NCBI GenBank assembly: GCA_026398575.1
Contig: JAPLSP010000542.1
Span: forward strand, 1 to 5,344
Reading direction: 5' to 3'
Origin: Candidatus Sumerlaeota bacterium
GTDB lineage: Bacteria; Sumerlaeota; Sumerlaeia; JADFCT01
DNA: 5,344 bases
Shown here: positions 1 to 5,344 of the stretch, in pieces
How the letters are laid out: each line of letters opens with the position of its first letter
How positions within the stretch are numbered: the first letter of the stretch is position 1
The notes under the pieces: model-generated
The model's database searches: none
Told to the model about the DNA's origin: nothing
What the model saw: the letters and a program-made list of their open reading frames with translations, nothing else
Program-made: the position numbers and the translations under genes

Positions 1-577
1 GTCCTCGAATCCCTCGCCCGGCGGCGTCTGCACGGGCCTGGGGGTCAGTCCGCGCCGGATTGACAAGATTATCGGCATAGTTAAAGCCTATACCACGCGC
101 GTGGGCGAAGGGCCGTTCCCGACGGAGCTCGACGACGCGCAGGGCGAGTTTCTGCGCGAGCAGGGCGGGGAATATGGCGCCACGACCGGACGGCCACGGC
201 GCTGCGGCTGGTTTGACGCTCCCGTCGTCCGCCACGCGGTCCAACTCGCCGGACTGGACGAAATCATCATCACCAAGCTCGACGTTCTGGATTCCTTGGA
301 GCGGATTCCTGTTTGCGCGGCTTATGACATTGACGGGGACATGGTGCAGCGTTATCCGCTCGATCGCCTGGCGCTGCTGCCGATCCAGCCGCTCTACGAC
401 GAGATGGAAGGATGGAAGACGAGCATTTCGGATATTCGTTCCTACGATGCGCTGCCGGAAAACACACGGAAATATCTCGAGCGCCTCGAGCAACTGGCCG
501 GTTGCCCAATCTCGGCGGTCTCGGTGGGGCAGGACCGCGGGCAGATCATCCGCAAAACGCCGAATTTTTTGACATGA
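1..577 (+). CDS. purA: Adenylosuccinate synthetase, C-terminal part (5' end cut by window)
   Basis: This is the end of the GTP-dependent cytoplasmic enzyme that joins IMP and aspartate to make adenylosuccinate, the first committed step from IMP to AMP. The first full codon is at base 2, and 191 residues are visible, a little under half of the usual 430 or so. The fragment opens with SSNPSPGGVCTGLG, matching the family's conserved TSSN..GGV.TG.G segment. It continues with KAYTTRVGEGPFPTEL, then the substrate loop GATTGRPRRCGWFD (TTGRPRR at 182-202), which holds the arginines that contact aspartate/IMP. Next come TKLDVLD (fragment residues 91-97), the guanine-recognition motif, and SVGQDR near the C-terminus. 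No frameshift or truncation is seen in the visible part. The TGA stop at 575-577 overlaps the ATG of the next gene (ATGA), so the two are probably one transcription unit. The identification is secure; the start and the N-terminal GTPase P-loop are outside the window. Confidence 0.97.
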   Translation, partial: SSNPSPGGVCTGLGVSPRRIDKIIGIVKAYTTRVGEGPFPTELDDAQGEFLREQGGEYGATTGRPRRCGWFDAPVVRHAVQLAGLDEIIITKLDVLDSLERIPVCAAYDIDGDMVQRYPLDRLALLPIQPLYDEMEGWKTSISDIRSYDALPENTRKYLERLEQLAGCPISAVSVGQDRGQIIRKTPNFLT

Positions 578-2286
578 ATGTCTTGGGCATCCATGATGGC
601 CACAACGCCGCCGCGGCGCTGCTTCGCGATGGCCGCGTGATCGCCGCCATTCAGGAAGAACGGCTGAGCGGCATCAAGAATCATGACTGCTTCCCCCTCC
701 AGGCGATCGGGCGCGTCCTCAAGATCGCAGGCTGCGCGCCGGATCAGGTGGATGTGGTCGCTCTCAACGGCTTTCACCAGCCCGTTCATCGCGCGCCCGG
801 CCAGCTGATCGAGCACATCAAGAACGCCGGTTCCGAAGGCCTCGGCGCCAAACTGAAGCAGATAGCGCGCAACTCGCCGATCAATACGCTCTTCCGCGGG
901 CTGCGCAAAATGGAACGCGAAAAAGATGTCGCCGATTGCGGTCTGCCCTCGGGGCGCATCGCCTTCATCGAGCATCATGAGGCCCATGCCGCCGCCGCCT
1001 ATTGGGGGTCGCCCTGGCGCGATAAACCCGTGCTGGTTCTGACGTGCGACGGCGCGGGCGATGACCTGTGCGCCACGGTCTCGGTGGCGCGGGGAAGCCG
1101 CATCCAGCGCCTCTTCAGAGTCGCCGAAGAGCATTCCCTGGGGATGGTCTATCTGACGGTGACGCAGTTGCTGGGCATGACGCCCAACGAACACGAATAT
1201 AAAGTCATGGGCCTGGCGCCCTACGCGCGCGAAGCCCACATCGGCGAGTGCTTCGATATCTTCGCCTCGCTCATGCAGTTCGAAGGCGCCGGCGTGCCGC
1301 AATGGCGCCGCCAGGAAAACGTCCCGCACGCCTTCGCTCTTTATAATTATCTGCGAGAACGCCTGGAAGGATACCGCTTCGACAACATTGCCGCAGCCCT
1401 CCAACGATGGACTGAAACCATGCTGTGCGGCTGGGTGCGGCTGGCGGTCGCATGCCTCGGCGTAAGGCGTGTGGCTCTTTCCGGCGGCGTTTTCATGAAC
1501 GTCAAAGCGAACAAAGCCATCGCGGAACTCGATGAAGTCGAAGAACTTTTCATCTTCCCCTCGTGCGGCGATGAATCCAACGCCATAGGCGCCGCGCTGG
1601 CCGCCTATATGGAGCGCAAAACCGCCGATCTTCCGCTGTCCGAGCCGATCCGGGACGTGTATTGGGGCGAGGAATTCACGGAGGAGGAAATCGCCGGCGC
1701 GCTCGAAGCCGAAGGGCAGGGGCTTACCGTCCATCGTCCGCAGCATCCCGCCGAGAGCGTCGCCGGCTTGCTGTATGAAGGCGGGATCGTCGCGCGCTTT
1801 GAGGGGCGGGCGGAATTCGGCGCGCGCGCGCTGGGCAATCGCTCGCTGCTGGCCGATCCCTCGCGGCTGGGCGCCGTGCGCCGGCTGAACGACGCGATCA
1901 AATGCCGCGATTTCTGGATGCCGTTTGCGCCGACTGTCCTGGCCGAGCGCGCGGATGGCTATCTCCTCAATCCCAAACGCCTGGCCGCGCCGTATATGAT
2001 TCAGGCCTTCGACACCACCGAGGCTAACCGTAGCGAAATCCACGCCGCCATGCATCCTTACGATCATACCGTCCGCCCGCAAATCCTCGAACGCGATCAC
2101 AATCCGGACTACTACGATCTCCTCAAAGCCTTCGAACGGCGAACGGGGCGCGGCGCGCTTCTGAACACCTCCTTCAACCTGCACGGCTTCCCGATGGTCT
2201 ACAGCCCCTCGGACGCCCTCCGCGTCCTGCGCGAATCCGGCCTGAAGTGGCTGCTGATGGGGCCGTTCCTGATCGAAAAGCCATAG
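574..2286 (+). CDS. Carbamoyltransferase, NodU/CmcH/TobZ family
   Basis: This 570-residue protein has the full two-part architecture of O-carbamoyltransferases: an ASKHA-like N-terminal domain with metal site (about residues 1-345) and a YrdC-like C-terminal domain (about 360-570). Characterised relatives convert carbamoyl phosphate and ATP to carbamoyl-adenylate, then transfer the carbamoyl group to a hydroxyl of a sugar, antibiotic or Nod factor. Visible landmarks are GIHDGHNAAAALL (5-17), EERL (28-31), the metal-ligand HHEAH (134-138), CDGAGDD (158-164), HEYKVMGLAPYA (207-218), LSGGVFMNV (302-310), PSCGDESNAIGAA (329-341), FEGRAEFGARALGNRS (409-424), DFWMPFAP (446-453) and LLNTSFN (529-535). 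I chose the ATG at 574 because the family's N-terminal GIH motif follows at once; an in-frame ATG at 412 would lie deep inside purA. No Shine-Dalgarno precedes 574, fitting translational coupling to purA. The usual GPRALG reads GARALG here. The acceptor is unknown: no glycosyltransferase or antibiotic gene is in the window. Confidence 0.93.
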   Translation: MNVLGIHDGHNAAAALLRDGRVIAAIQEERLSGIKNHDCFPLQAIGRVLKIAGCAPDQVDVVALNGFHQPVHRAPGQLIEHIKNAGSEGLGAKLKQIARNSPINTLFRGLRKMEREKDVADCGLPSGRIAFIEHHEAHAAAAYWGSPWRDKPVLVLTCDGAGDDLCATVSVARGSRIQRLFRVAEEHSLGMVYLTVTQLLGMTPNEHEYKVMGLAPYAREAHIGECFDIFASLMQFEGAGVPQWRRQENVPHAFALYNYLRERLEGYRFDNIAAALQRWTETMLCGWVRLAVACLGVRRVALSGGVFMNVKANKAIAELDEVEELFIFPSCGDESNAIGAALAAYMERKTADLPLSEPIRDVYWGEEFTEEEIAGALEAEGQGLTVHRPQHPAESVAGLLYEGGIVARFEGRAEFGARALGNRSLLADPSRLGAVRRLNDAIKCRDFWMPFAPTVLAERADGYLLNPKRLAAPYMIQAFDTTEANRSEIHAAMHPYDHTVRPQILERDHNPDYYDLLKAFERRTGRGALLNTSFNLHGFPMVYSPSDALRVLRESGLKWLLMGPFLIEKP

Positions 2287-2314
2287 CCGTAAAAAGGCGC
2301 TTCATGGTTTTTTT
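2281..2314 (+). terminator. Possible imperfect Rho-independent terminator after the carbamoyltransferase gene
   Basis: Starting at the last codon, CCAT (2281-2284) can pair with ATGG (2304-2307), and GCC (2286-2288) with GGC (2296-2298), around a 7-base loop. An uneven internal loop (1 base against 5) separates the stems. A run of seven T (2308-2314) follows directly. The geometry suits a terminator closing the purA-carbamoyltransferase unit, but the stem is weak and broken, so this is tentative. Confidence 0.3.
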
Positions 2315-2335
2315 AGCTCTTCATTTTTCATTAAT

Positions 2336-2344
2336 GGGAGGGAG
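2336..2344 (+). promoter_or_regulatory. Strong ribosome binding site of the fucosidase gene
   Basis: The stretch GGGAGGGAG contains GGAGG (2337-2341) six bases before the ATG at 2348. An in-frame TAG (2345-2347) sits immediately upstream of that ATG, so the start is fixed. This contrasts with the carbamoyltransferase start, which has no Shine-Dalgarno, and suggests the fucosidase is translated independently. I could not pick a convincing -35/-10 promoter in the 61-base gap. Confidence 0.75.
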
Positions 2345-2347
2345 TAG

Positions 2348-4348
2348 ATGAACTCCAACATAAACCGAAGTTTCGCAGCGGCGCTTCTCGCATTGACTGT
2401 TATTGCTTGTAGCGTTTTTGCAGCGGATAATTCGCCAGCCCCAGCCGCGAGCAGCGCCAGCCTTGAAATCGCTTCCGGGCCATTCAATTCCTCATTCGAA
2501 TCCTTCAAGCAATATCAATGCCCCGACTGGTTTCGCGACGCCAAGCTTGGTATCTGGGCGGTTTGGGGACCGGAGGCCGTTCCCGAACAAGGCGACTGGT
2601 ACGCCCAACTCATGTACAAGGAGGGCAGCCCGCAATATAAATATCACGTCGAACACTACGGCCATCCTTCCAAGTTCGGCTACAAAGACATCATCCCTCT
2701 TTGGAAGGCCGAAAAATTCGATCCGGACCGCCTGATGCAACTCTACAAAAAAGCCGGCGCGAAATACTTCTGCGTCATCGCCAATCACCACGACAACTTC
2801 GACTGTTGGAATTCCAAATTCACCCGATGGAACTCCGTCAACATGGGGCCGCATCGCGACATCGTCGGCGACTGGAAAAAAGCGGCGGACATATACGGAC
2901 TGCGCTTCGGCGTGACCGAGCATCTCGGCCCCAGCTACAGTTGGTTCAGCGTCGCCAAGAAAGCCGACAAACAAGGTCCGATGGCCGGCGTCCCTTATGA
3001 CGGAACCGATCCGAAATACGCCGACCTCTATCACGCAGGCAATGAGAACGCGAAAGGCTGGTACGCCGAAAATGCGCCCGTGGCGTGGAAGACGGAGTGG
3101 TTCAACCGCATTAAGGACCTGGTGGACAGCTACAAACCCGACCTCCTCTATACTGACGGCGGCATCTGCTTCGAGGAATATGGCCGCAGCCTTGTGGCGC
3201 ATTTTTATAACCAGAACATCCAGTCGCACGGCGGAAAACTCGATGCGGTTTATACTTGCAAACAGGATTCGCAGGGGCGGTGGGTGCAGGACTTGGAACG
3301 CGGCATCATGGGCGAAATCCGCCGCGAACCGTGGCAGACCGACACCTGCGTGGGCGGATGGTATTACAAAAAAGGAATGAAGTATAAATCCACCGGCCTC
3401 GTCATCGGCATGTTGATTGACATCGTCAGCAAGAACGGCAATCTGCTGCTGAACTTCCCGCCGCGCCCCGATGGCTCGCTGGACGAAGAGGAGGAAAAAA
3501 TTCTCGACGGCATGGCCAAGTGGATGGCCGTCAATGGCGAAGCGATTTATGCGACGCGCCCCTTCAAGGTTTACGGCGAAGGCCCGGCCAAAGCCAAAAG
3601 TGGCGGTTTCAACGAAAACAAACTCCAATACTCCCCGCAAGACATCCGCTTCACCGTCAAAGGCGACGCGCTCTACGCCTTCTGCCTCGCAATCCCGGAG
3701 GGCGACATCACGATCAAGTCCCTTGGCAAATCCGCCGCGCTAACTTCGGGAGATGTGAAATCCGCCGCGTTAGTTTCAGGAGACATCAAGGAAGTGCGCC
3801 TGCTCGGATACGACGGCAAGTTGGAATGGTCGCGCGGCGAAGACGGCCTGACGATCAAGCCGCCCGCACAGAAGCCCTGCGAATACGCCCTCGCCTTCAA
3901 GATCACCGGTCTGACTGACCTGGCCTGGGACGGCTCCATCCCCCTGAGCGCCGACGGCTCGCTTCAACTCGAACCCGAGAAGGCCGAATTGCACGGCTCG
4001 CAACTCAAAGTCGAAACGCGCGGCGGCCATCCCAGTATAGGATTTTGGGACAAGCCTGAAGAATGGGTTTCATGGAACAAAGTGAAGATAACAAAGCCCG
4101 GCATTTATGAAATCAGCGCCGAAGTCTCGTCCGCCAAAGGCGAAACAGAAATCACCGTAGAAGTAGCCGGCCAGCAAGTTTCCGCCAAAACCCCTAAGAC
4201 CGCCAACTGGGACGATTTCAAATCCTTCACCATCGGTAAAATTGAAATCAAACAAGCCGGCGAATACGACATCAAAGTCCGCGCCCGCGCCGCCGCCAAC
4301 TGGAAACCAATCGGCCTGGCCTGGATCGCCCTGAATCTCTCAAAGTAG
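2348..4348 (+). CDS. Exported alpha-L-fucosidase, GH29, with C-terminal carbohydrate-binding-like domain
   Basis: A 666-residue secreted glycoside hydrolase expected to release terminal L-fucose from glycans by a retaining mechanism. Residues 1-25 form an export signal (positive Arg7, hydrophobic core). It could be cut by signal peptidase I after VFA (25), but VIAC (18-21) also fits a lipobox, so it may be an outer-membrane lipoprotein. The GH29 barrel covers about 45-410. It shows WFRDAKLGIWAVWGP (61-75), the fucose-pocket ANHHDNF (145-151), RFGVTEHLGPSYSWF (186-200) and the nucleophile motif YKPDLLYTDGG with Asp270 (codon 3155-3157). DLERG follows, with Glu317 a candidate acid/base (inferred from position only), then PWQTDTCVGGWYY (328-340) and MAVNGEAIY (393-401), which closes the barrel. 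A beta-rich domain follows (about 430-520), then a beta-sandwich, CBM-like tail (about 541-666). A 10-residue duplication occurs at 461-480. The exact fucose linkage cannot be read from sequence. Confidence 0.93.
   Translation: MNSNINRSFAAALLALTVIACSVFAADNSPAPAASSASLEIASGPFNSSFESFKQYQCPDWFRDAKLGIWAVWGPEAVPEQGDWYAQLMYKEGSPQYKYHVEHYGHPSKFGYKDIIPLWKAEKFDPDRLMQLYKKAGAKYFCVIANHHDNFDCWNSKFTRWNSVNMGPHRDIVGDWKKAADIYGLRFGVTEHLGPSYSWFSVAKKADKQGPMAGVPYDGTDPKYADLYHAGNENAKGWYAENAPVAWKTEWFNRIKDLVDSYKPDLLYTDGGICFEEYGRSLVAHFYNQNIQSHGGKLDAVYTCKQDSQGRWVQDLERGIMGEIRREPWQTDTCVGGWYYKKGMKYKSTGLVIGMLIDIVSKNGNLLLNFPPRPDGSLDEEEEKILDGMAKWMAVNGEAIYATRPFKVYGEGPAKAKSGGFNENKLQYSPQDIRFTVKGDALYAFCLAIPEGDITIKSLGKSAALTSGDVKSAALVSGDIKEVRLLGYDGKLEWSRGEDGLTIKPPAQKPCEYALAFKITGLTDLAWDGSIPLSADGSLQLEPEKAELHGSQLKVETRGGHPSIGFWDKPEEWVSWNKVKITKPGIYEISAEVSSAKGETEITVEVAGQQVSAKTPKTANWDDFKSFTIGKIEIKQAGEYDIKVRARAAANWKPIGLAWIALNLSK
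3728..3787 (+). repeat. In-frame tandem duplication (2 x 30 bases) inside the fucosidase gene
   Basis: Bases 3728-3757 and 3758-3787 are adjacent copies that agree at 23 of 30 positions and begin with the same 12 bases. They encode KSAALTSGDV and KSAALVSGDI (residues 461-480). Most of the seven differences are silent or conservative (Thr/Val, Val/Ile), so the copies have diverged under protein-level constraint. They sit in the beta-rich domain after the GH29 barrel and add about ten residues to a likely surface strand or loop. Confidence 0.85.
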
Positions 4349-4369
4349 TCGTTCTTATTTTGGCGCCCA

Positions 4370-4672
4370 TTATTTTGTCATTGCATGGACAGCAGGCTGC
4401 GCCTCGAATTCATTCTTCAGTTGATCCAGCAAAGCTATCAGCTCTTTGTCATCTTTGCAGAACACCGAGACGCCAAGATCATGCTCCCGATGCACGGTCA
4501 GCACTTTCGCCTGAACATCCAGATCCCAATAGGACTGGTCCAAGCCATTCAGCTGTTCCGCCCATCTGCCTCTTAGGTCCGCTCGAACCCACTCGGCCAG
4601 GCAATCGAACTGCTCTGGATCATCCGAGAGATGGAGTTCGACAAGGCCAGTTGGTGTGCGTTCCAGTTTCAT
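4370..4672 (-). CDS. Hypothetical protein, 100 residues, unrecognised family
   Basis: I do not recognise this protein. It begins MKLERTPTGLVELHLSDD and is acidic and soluble-looking, with no signal peptide, membrane segment or cysteine-rich metal motif. The pattern suggests a small alpha/beta fold: an amphipathic helix with FDCLAEWVRADLRGRW (residues 22-37), two likely strands in YWDLDVQAKVLTVHREHDLG (48-67) and GVSVFC, then a charged helix KDDKELIALLDQLKNEFE (73-90). The ATG at 4670-4672 is the only sensible start, because an in-frame stop lies at 4700-4702 with no ATG, GTG or TTG between. The only Shine-Dalgarno-like bases are AAGAG touching the ATG, so initiation may be weak or coupled. 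It starts 43 bases after the stop of the YhcG-type nuclease gene on the same strand, so co-transcription is plausible. Its 3' end faces the fucosidase gene 21 bases away. The protein-like residue pattern supports a real gene, but function is open. Confidence 0.7.
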   Translation of the reverse strand: MKLERTPTGLVELHLSDDPEQFDCLAEWVRADLRGRWAEQLNGLDQSYWDLDVQAKVLTVHREHDLGVSVFCKDDKELIALLDQLKNEFEAQPAVHAMTK

Positions 4673-4703
4673 CTCTTGTTGCCTAACGCTGAAGCTTGTT
4701 CAC

Positions 4704-4718
4704 TAGCCACAATGGCTA
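4704..4718. repeat. Short perfect inverted repeat at the nuclease stop codon
   Basis: TAGCCA (4704-4709) and TGGCTA (4713-4718) form a six-pair stem with a three-base loop. The minus-strand TAG stop of the nuclease gene (4716-4718) is part of the stem. A second mini-hairpin, GGCGA (4725-4729) with TCGCC (4733-4737), lies just inside the coding end. No T-run follows on the minus strand, so this is not a standard terminator; it could stabilise an mRNA 3' end or be chance. Confidence 0.5.
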
Positions 4719-5344
4719 ACCATCGGCGAGGTTCGCCTCTGCCTGCTCATTGCCCGTCTCCCCGGCCCATTCCTCCAGTTTCCGCCGCAGTTCCTCCTTG
4801 CTCGGCAGGTAGAGCTGATATTCCCTTGCGTGGATGTTGGCGTTGCTGGGCAGAGTAATCTCGACCAGCGCTTCGTTCTTTTTCTTGCACAGGATGATGC
4901 CGATGGTGGCGTTTTCGGCTTCGGTCCTGACGTGACGGTCGAAGTAGTTGACATACATCTGCATCTGGCCAAGGTCTTGATGTGTGAGTCTGCCGATCTT
5001 GAGATCGAGCAGCACATAACAGCGCAGGAGGCGATTGTAGAAGACGAGGTCAACGAAGAAGTGATCGCTGTCAAAGGTGAAGCGTTTTTGCCGGGCCTCG
5101 AACAGGAAGCCTTTGCCCAATTCCAAGAGGAACATCTCGATTTGGTTGATAATGGCCGTTTCGAGATCGGTTTCGGTATAGCGGGCTTGCTCGGAAAGGC
5201 CGAGGAACTCAAGCACTGCAGTTTCCTTGAGCAGATCCCTGGGGTTAGCAACGATCTGCCCTTCTCGCGCCAGCTGGCGAATGCCCTCCTTGTCGCGGCT
5301 TAAGGCCAGTCGCTCATAGAGGCTGCTGTCGAATTGGCGCTTAA
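4716..5344 (-). CDS. DUF1016/YhcG-type PD-(D/E)XK nuclease, C-terminal part (N-terminus beyond right edge)
   Basis: The minus-strand frame is open to the window edge (last full codon 5340-5342), giving 208 residues of a family usually about 340-380 long. The fragment opens with the junction typical of YhcG proteins: SSLYERLALSRDKEG, then ANPRDLLKE and VLEFLGL. The nuclease domain follows: FLLELGKGFLFEARQKRF, then FVDLVFYN with Asp (codon 5049-5051), then LLDLK with Asp (5004-5006) and Lys (4998-5000), and LTHQDLGQMQMYVNYFDR. These give the D...DxK catalytic pattern, all intact. TIGIILCKKKN and YQLYLPSKEEL end the conserved region, before a short acidic tail. The GTG at 5214-5216 should not be taken as the start, because clear family homology continues upstream of it. 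Family members are predicted DNA nucleases, frequently on accessory islands near restriction-modification or mobile genes; the physiological role is poorly defined. No partner genes are visible except the small downstream ORF. Confidence 0.93.
   Translation of the reverse strand, partial: KRQFDSSLYERLALSRDKEGIRQLAREGQIVANPRDLLKETAVLEFLGLSEQARYTETDLETAIINQIEMFLLELGKGFLFEARQKRFTFDSDHFFVDLVFYNRLLRCYVLLDLKIGRLTHQDLGQMQMYVNYFDRHVRTEAENATIGIILCKKKNEALVEITLPSNANIHAREYQLYLPSKEELRRKLEEWAGETGNEQAEANLADG

Noticed and set aside
412..573. Upstream in-frame extension of the carbamoyltransferase to an ATG at 412
   Set aside because: It would overlap 166 bases of conserved purA coding sequence, and the added residues match nothing in the family, whose N-terminal motif begins right after the ATG at 574.
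442..2184. Very long open frame (580 codons) on the minus strand opposite the carbamoyltransferase gene
   Set aside because: The translation has no recognisable motif, while the plus-strand frame carries every family motif. Long antisense open frames are expected opposite GC-rich genes with strong codon bias.
2301..2335. Possible sigma-70 promoter for the fucosidase in the T-rich gap
   Set aside because: No hexamer pair near TTGACA/TATAAT with 16-18 base spacing is present; AT-richness alone is not enough.
2492..3640. Long minus-strand open frame (382 codons) opposite the fucosidase gene
   Set aside because: It is a mirror of the GH29 coding frame, low in complexity and without domain features; the plus strand is clearly the gene.
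4716..5216. Treating the GTG at 5214-5216 as the start of a complete 166-residue nuclease
   Set aside because: The frame stays open to the window edge, and the upstream codons encode the conserved YhcG segment SSLYERLALSRDKEG, so the gene is partial, not short.
4830..5303. Plus-strand open frame of 157 codons opposite the nuclease
   Set aside because: The opposite strand encodes a well-conserved DUF1016 nuclease domain with catalytic residues; this frame is its shadow.

Overview
The window holds five genes and looks like bacterial chromosome. Two of the genes are cut by the window edges. The left half is GC-rich. The secreted GH29 fucosidase has the wording seen in glycan-degrading Gram-negative bacteria, including the Planctomycetes-Verrucomicrobia-Chlamydiae (PVC) group. 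That assignment is an inference from protein style only; no rRNA or other phylogenetic marker is present beyond the end of purA.

Layout. Bases 1-577 (+) carry the C-terminal 191 residues of adenylosuccinate synthetase (purA). Its stop codon overlaps, in an ATGA, the start of a 570-residue NodU/CmcH/TobZ-type carbamoyltransferase (574-2286, +). A 61-base gap follows, with an imperfect terminator-like hairpin plus T7 and a strong Shine-Dalgarno sequence. Then comes a 666-residue exported GH29 alpha-L-fucosidase with a C-terminal carbohydrate-binding-like module (2348-4348, +). The right end is on the opposite strand: an unrecognised 100-residue protein (4370-4672, -), preceded by a DUF1016/YhcG-type PD-(D/E)XK nuclease whose N-terminus lies beyond the right edge (4716-5344, -).

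How the genes relate. purA and the carbamoyltransferase are very probably co-transcribed and translationally coupled; whether they share a biochemical purpose cannot be seen here. The fucosidase has its own ribosome binding site and acts outside the cytoplasm, probably cleaving fucose from host, algal or plant glycans. The minus-strand pair is of accessory character, since YhcG-type genes are often near mobile or defence loci. It meets the fucosidase convergently across only 21 bases.

I see no tRNA, rRNA, CRISPR array, complete insertion sequence or complete integron attC site. No clearly new system is visible. The points most worth checking are the purA-carbamoyltransferase coupling, an Ala-for-Pro change in a core carbamoyltransferase motif, a 10-residue tandem duplication in the fucosidase, and the unknown 100-residue protein.
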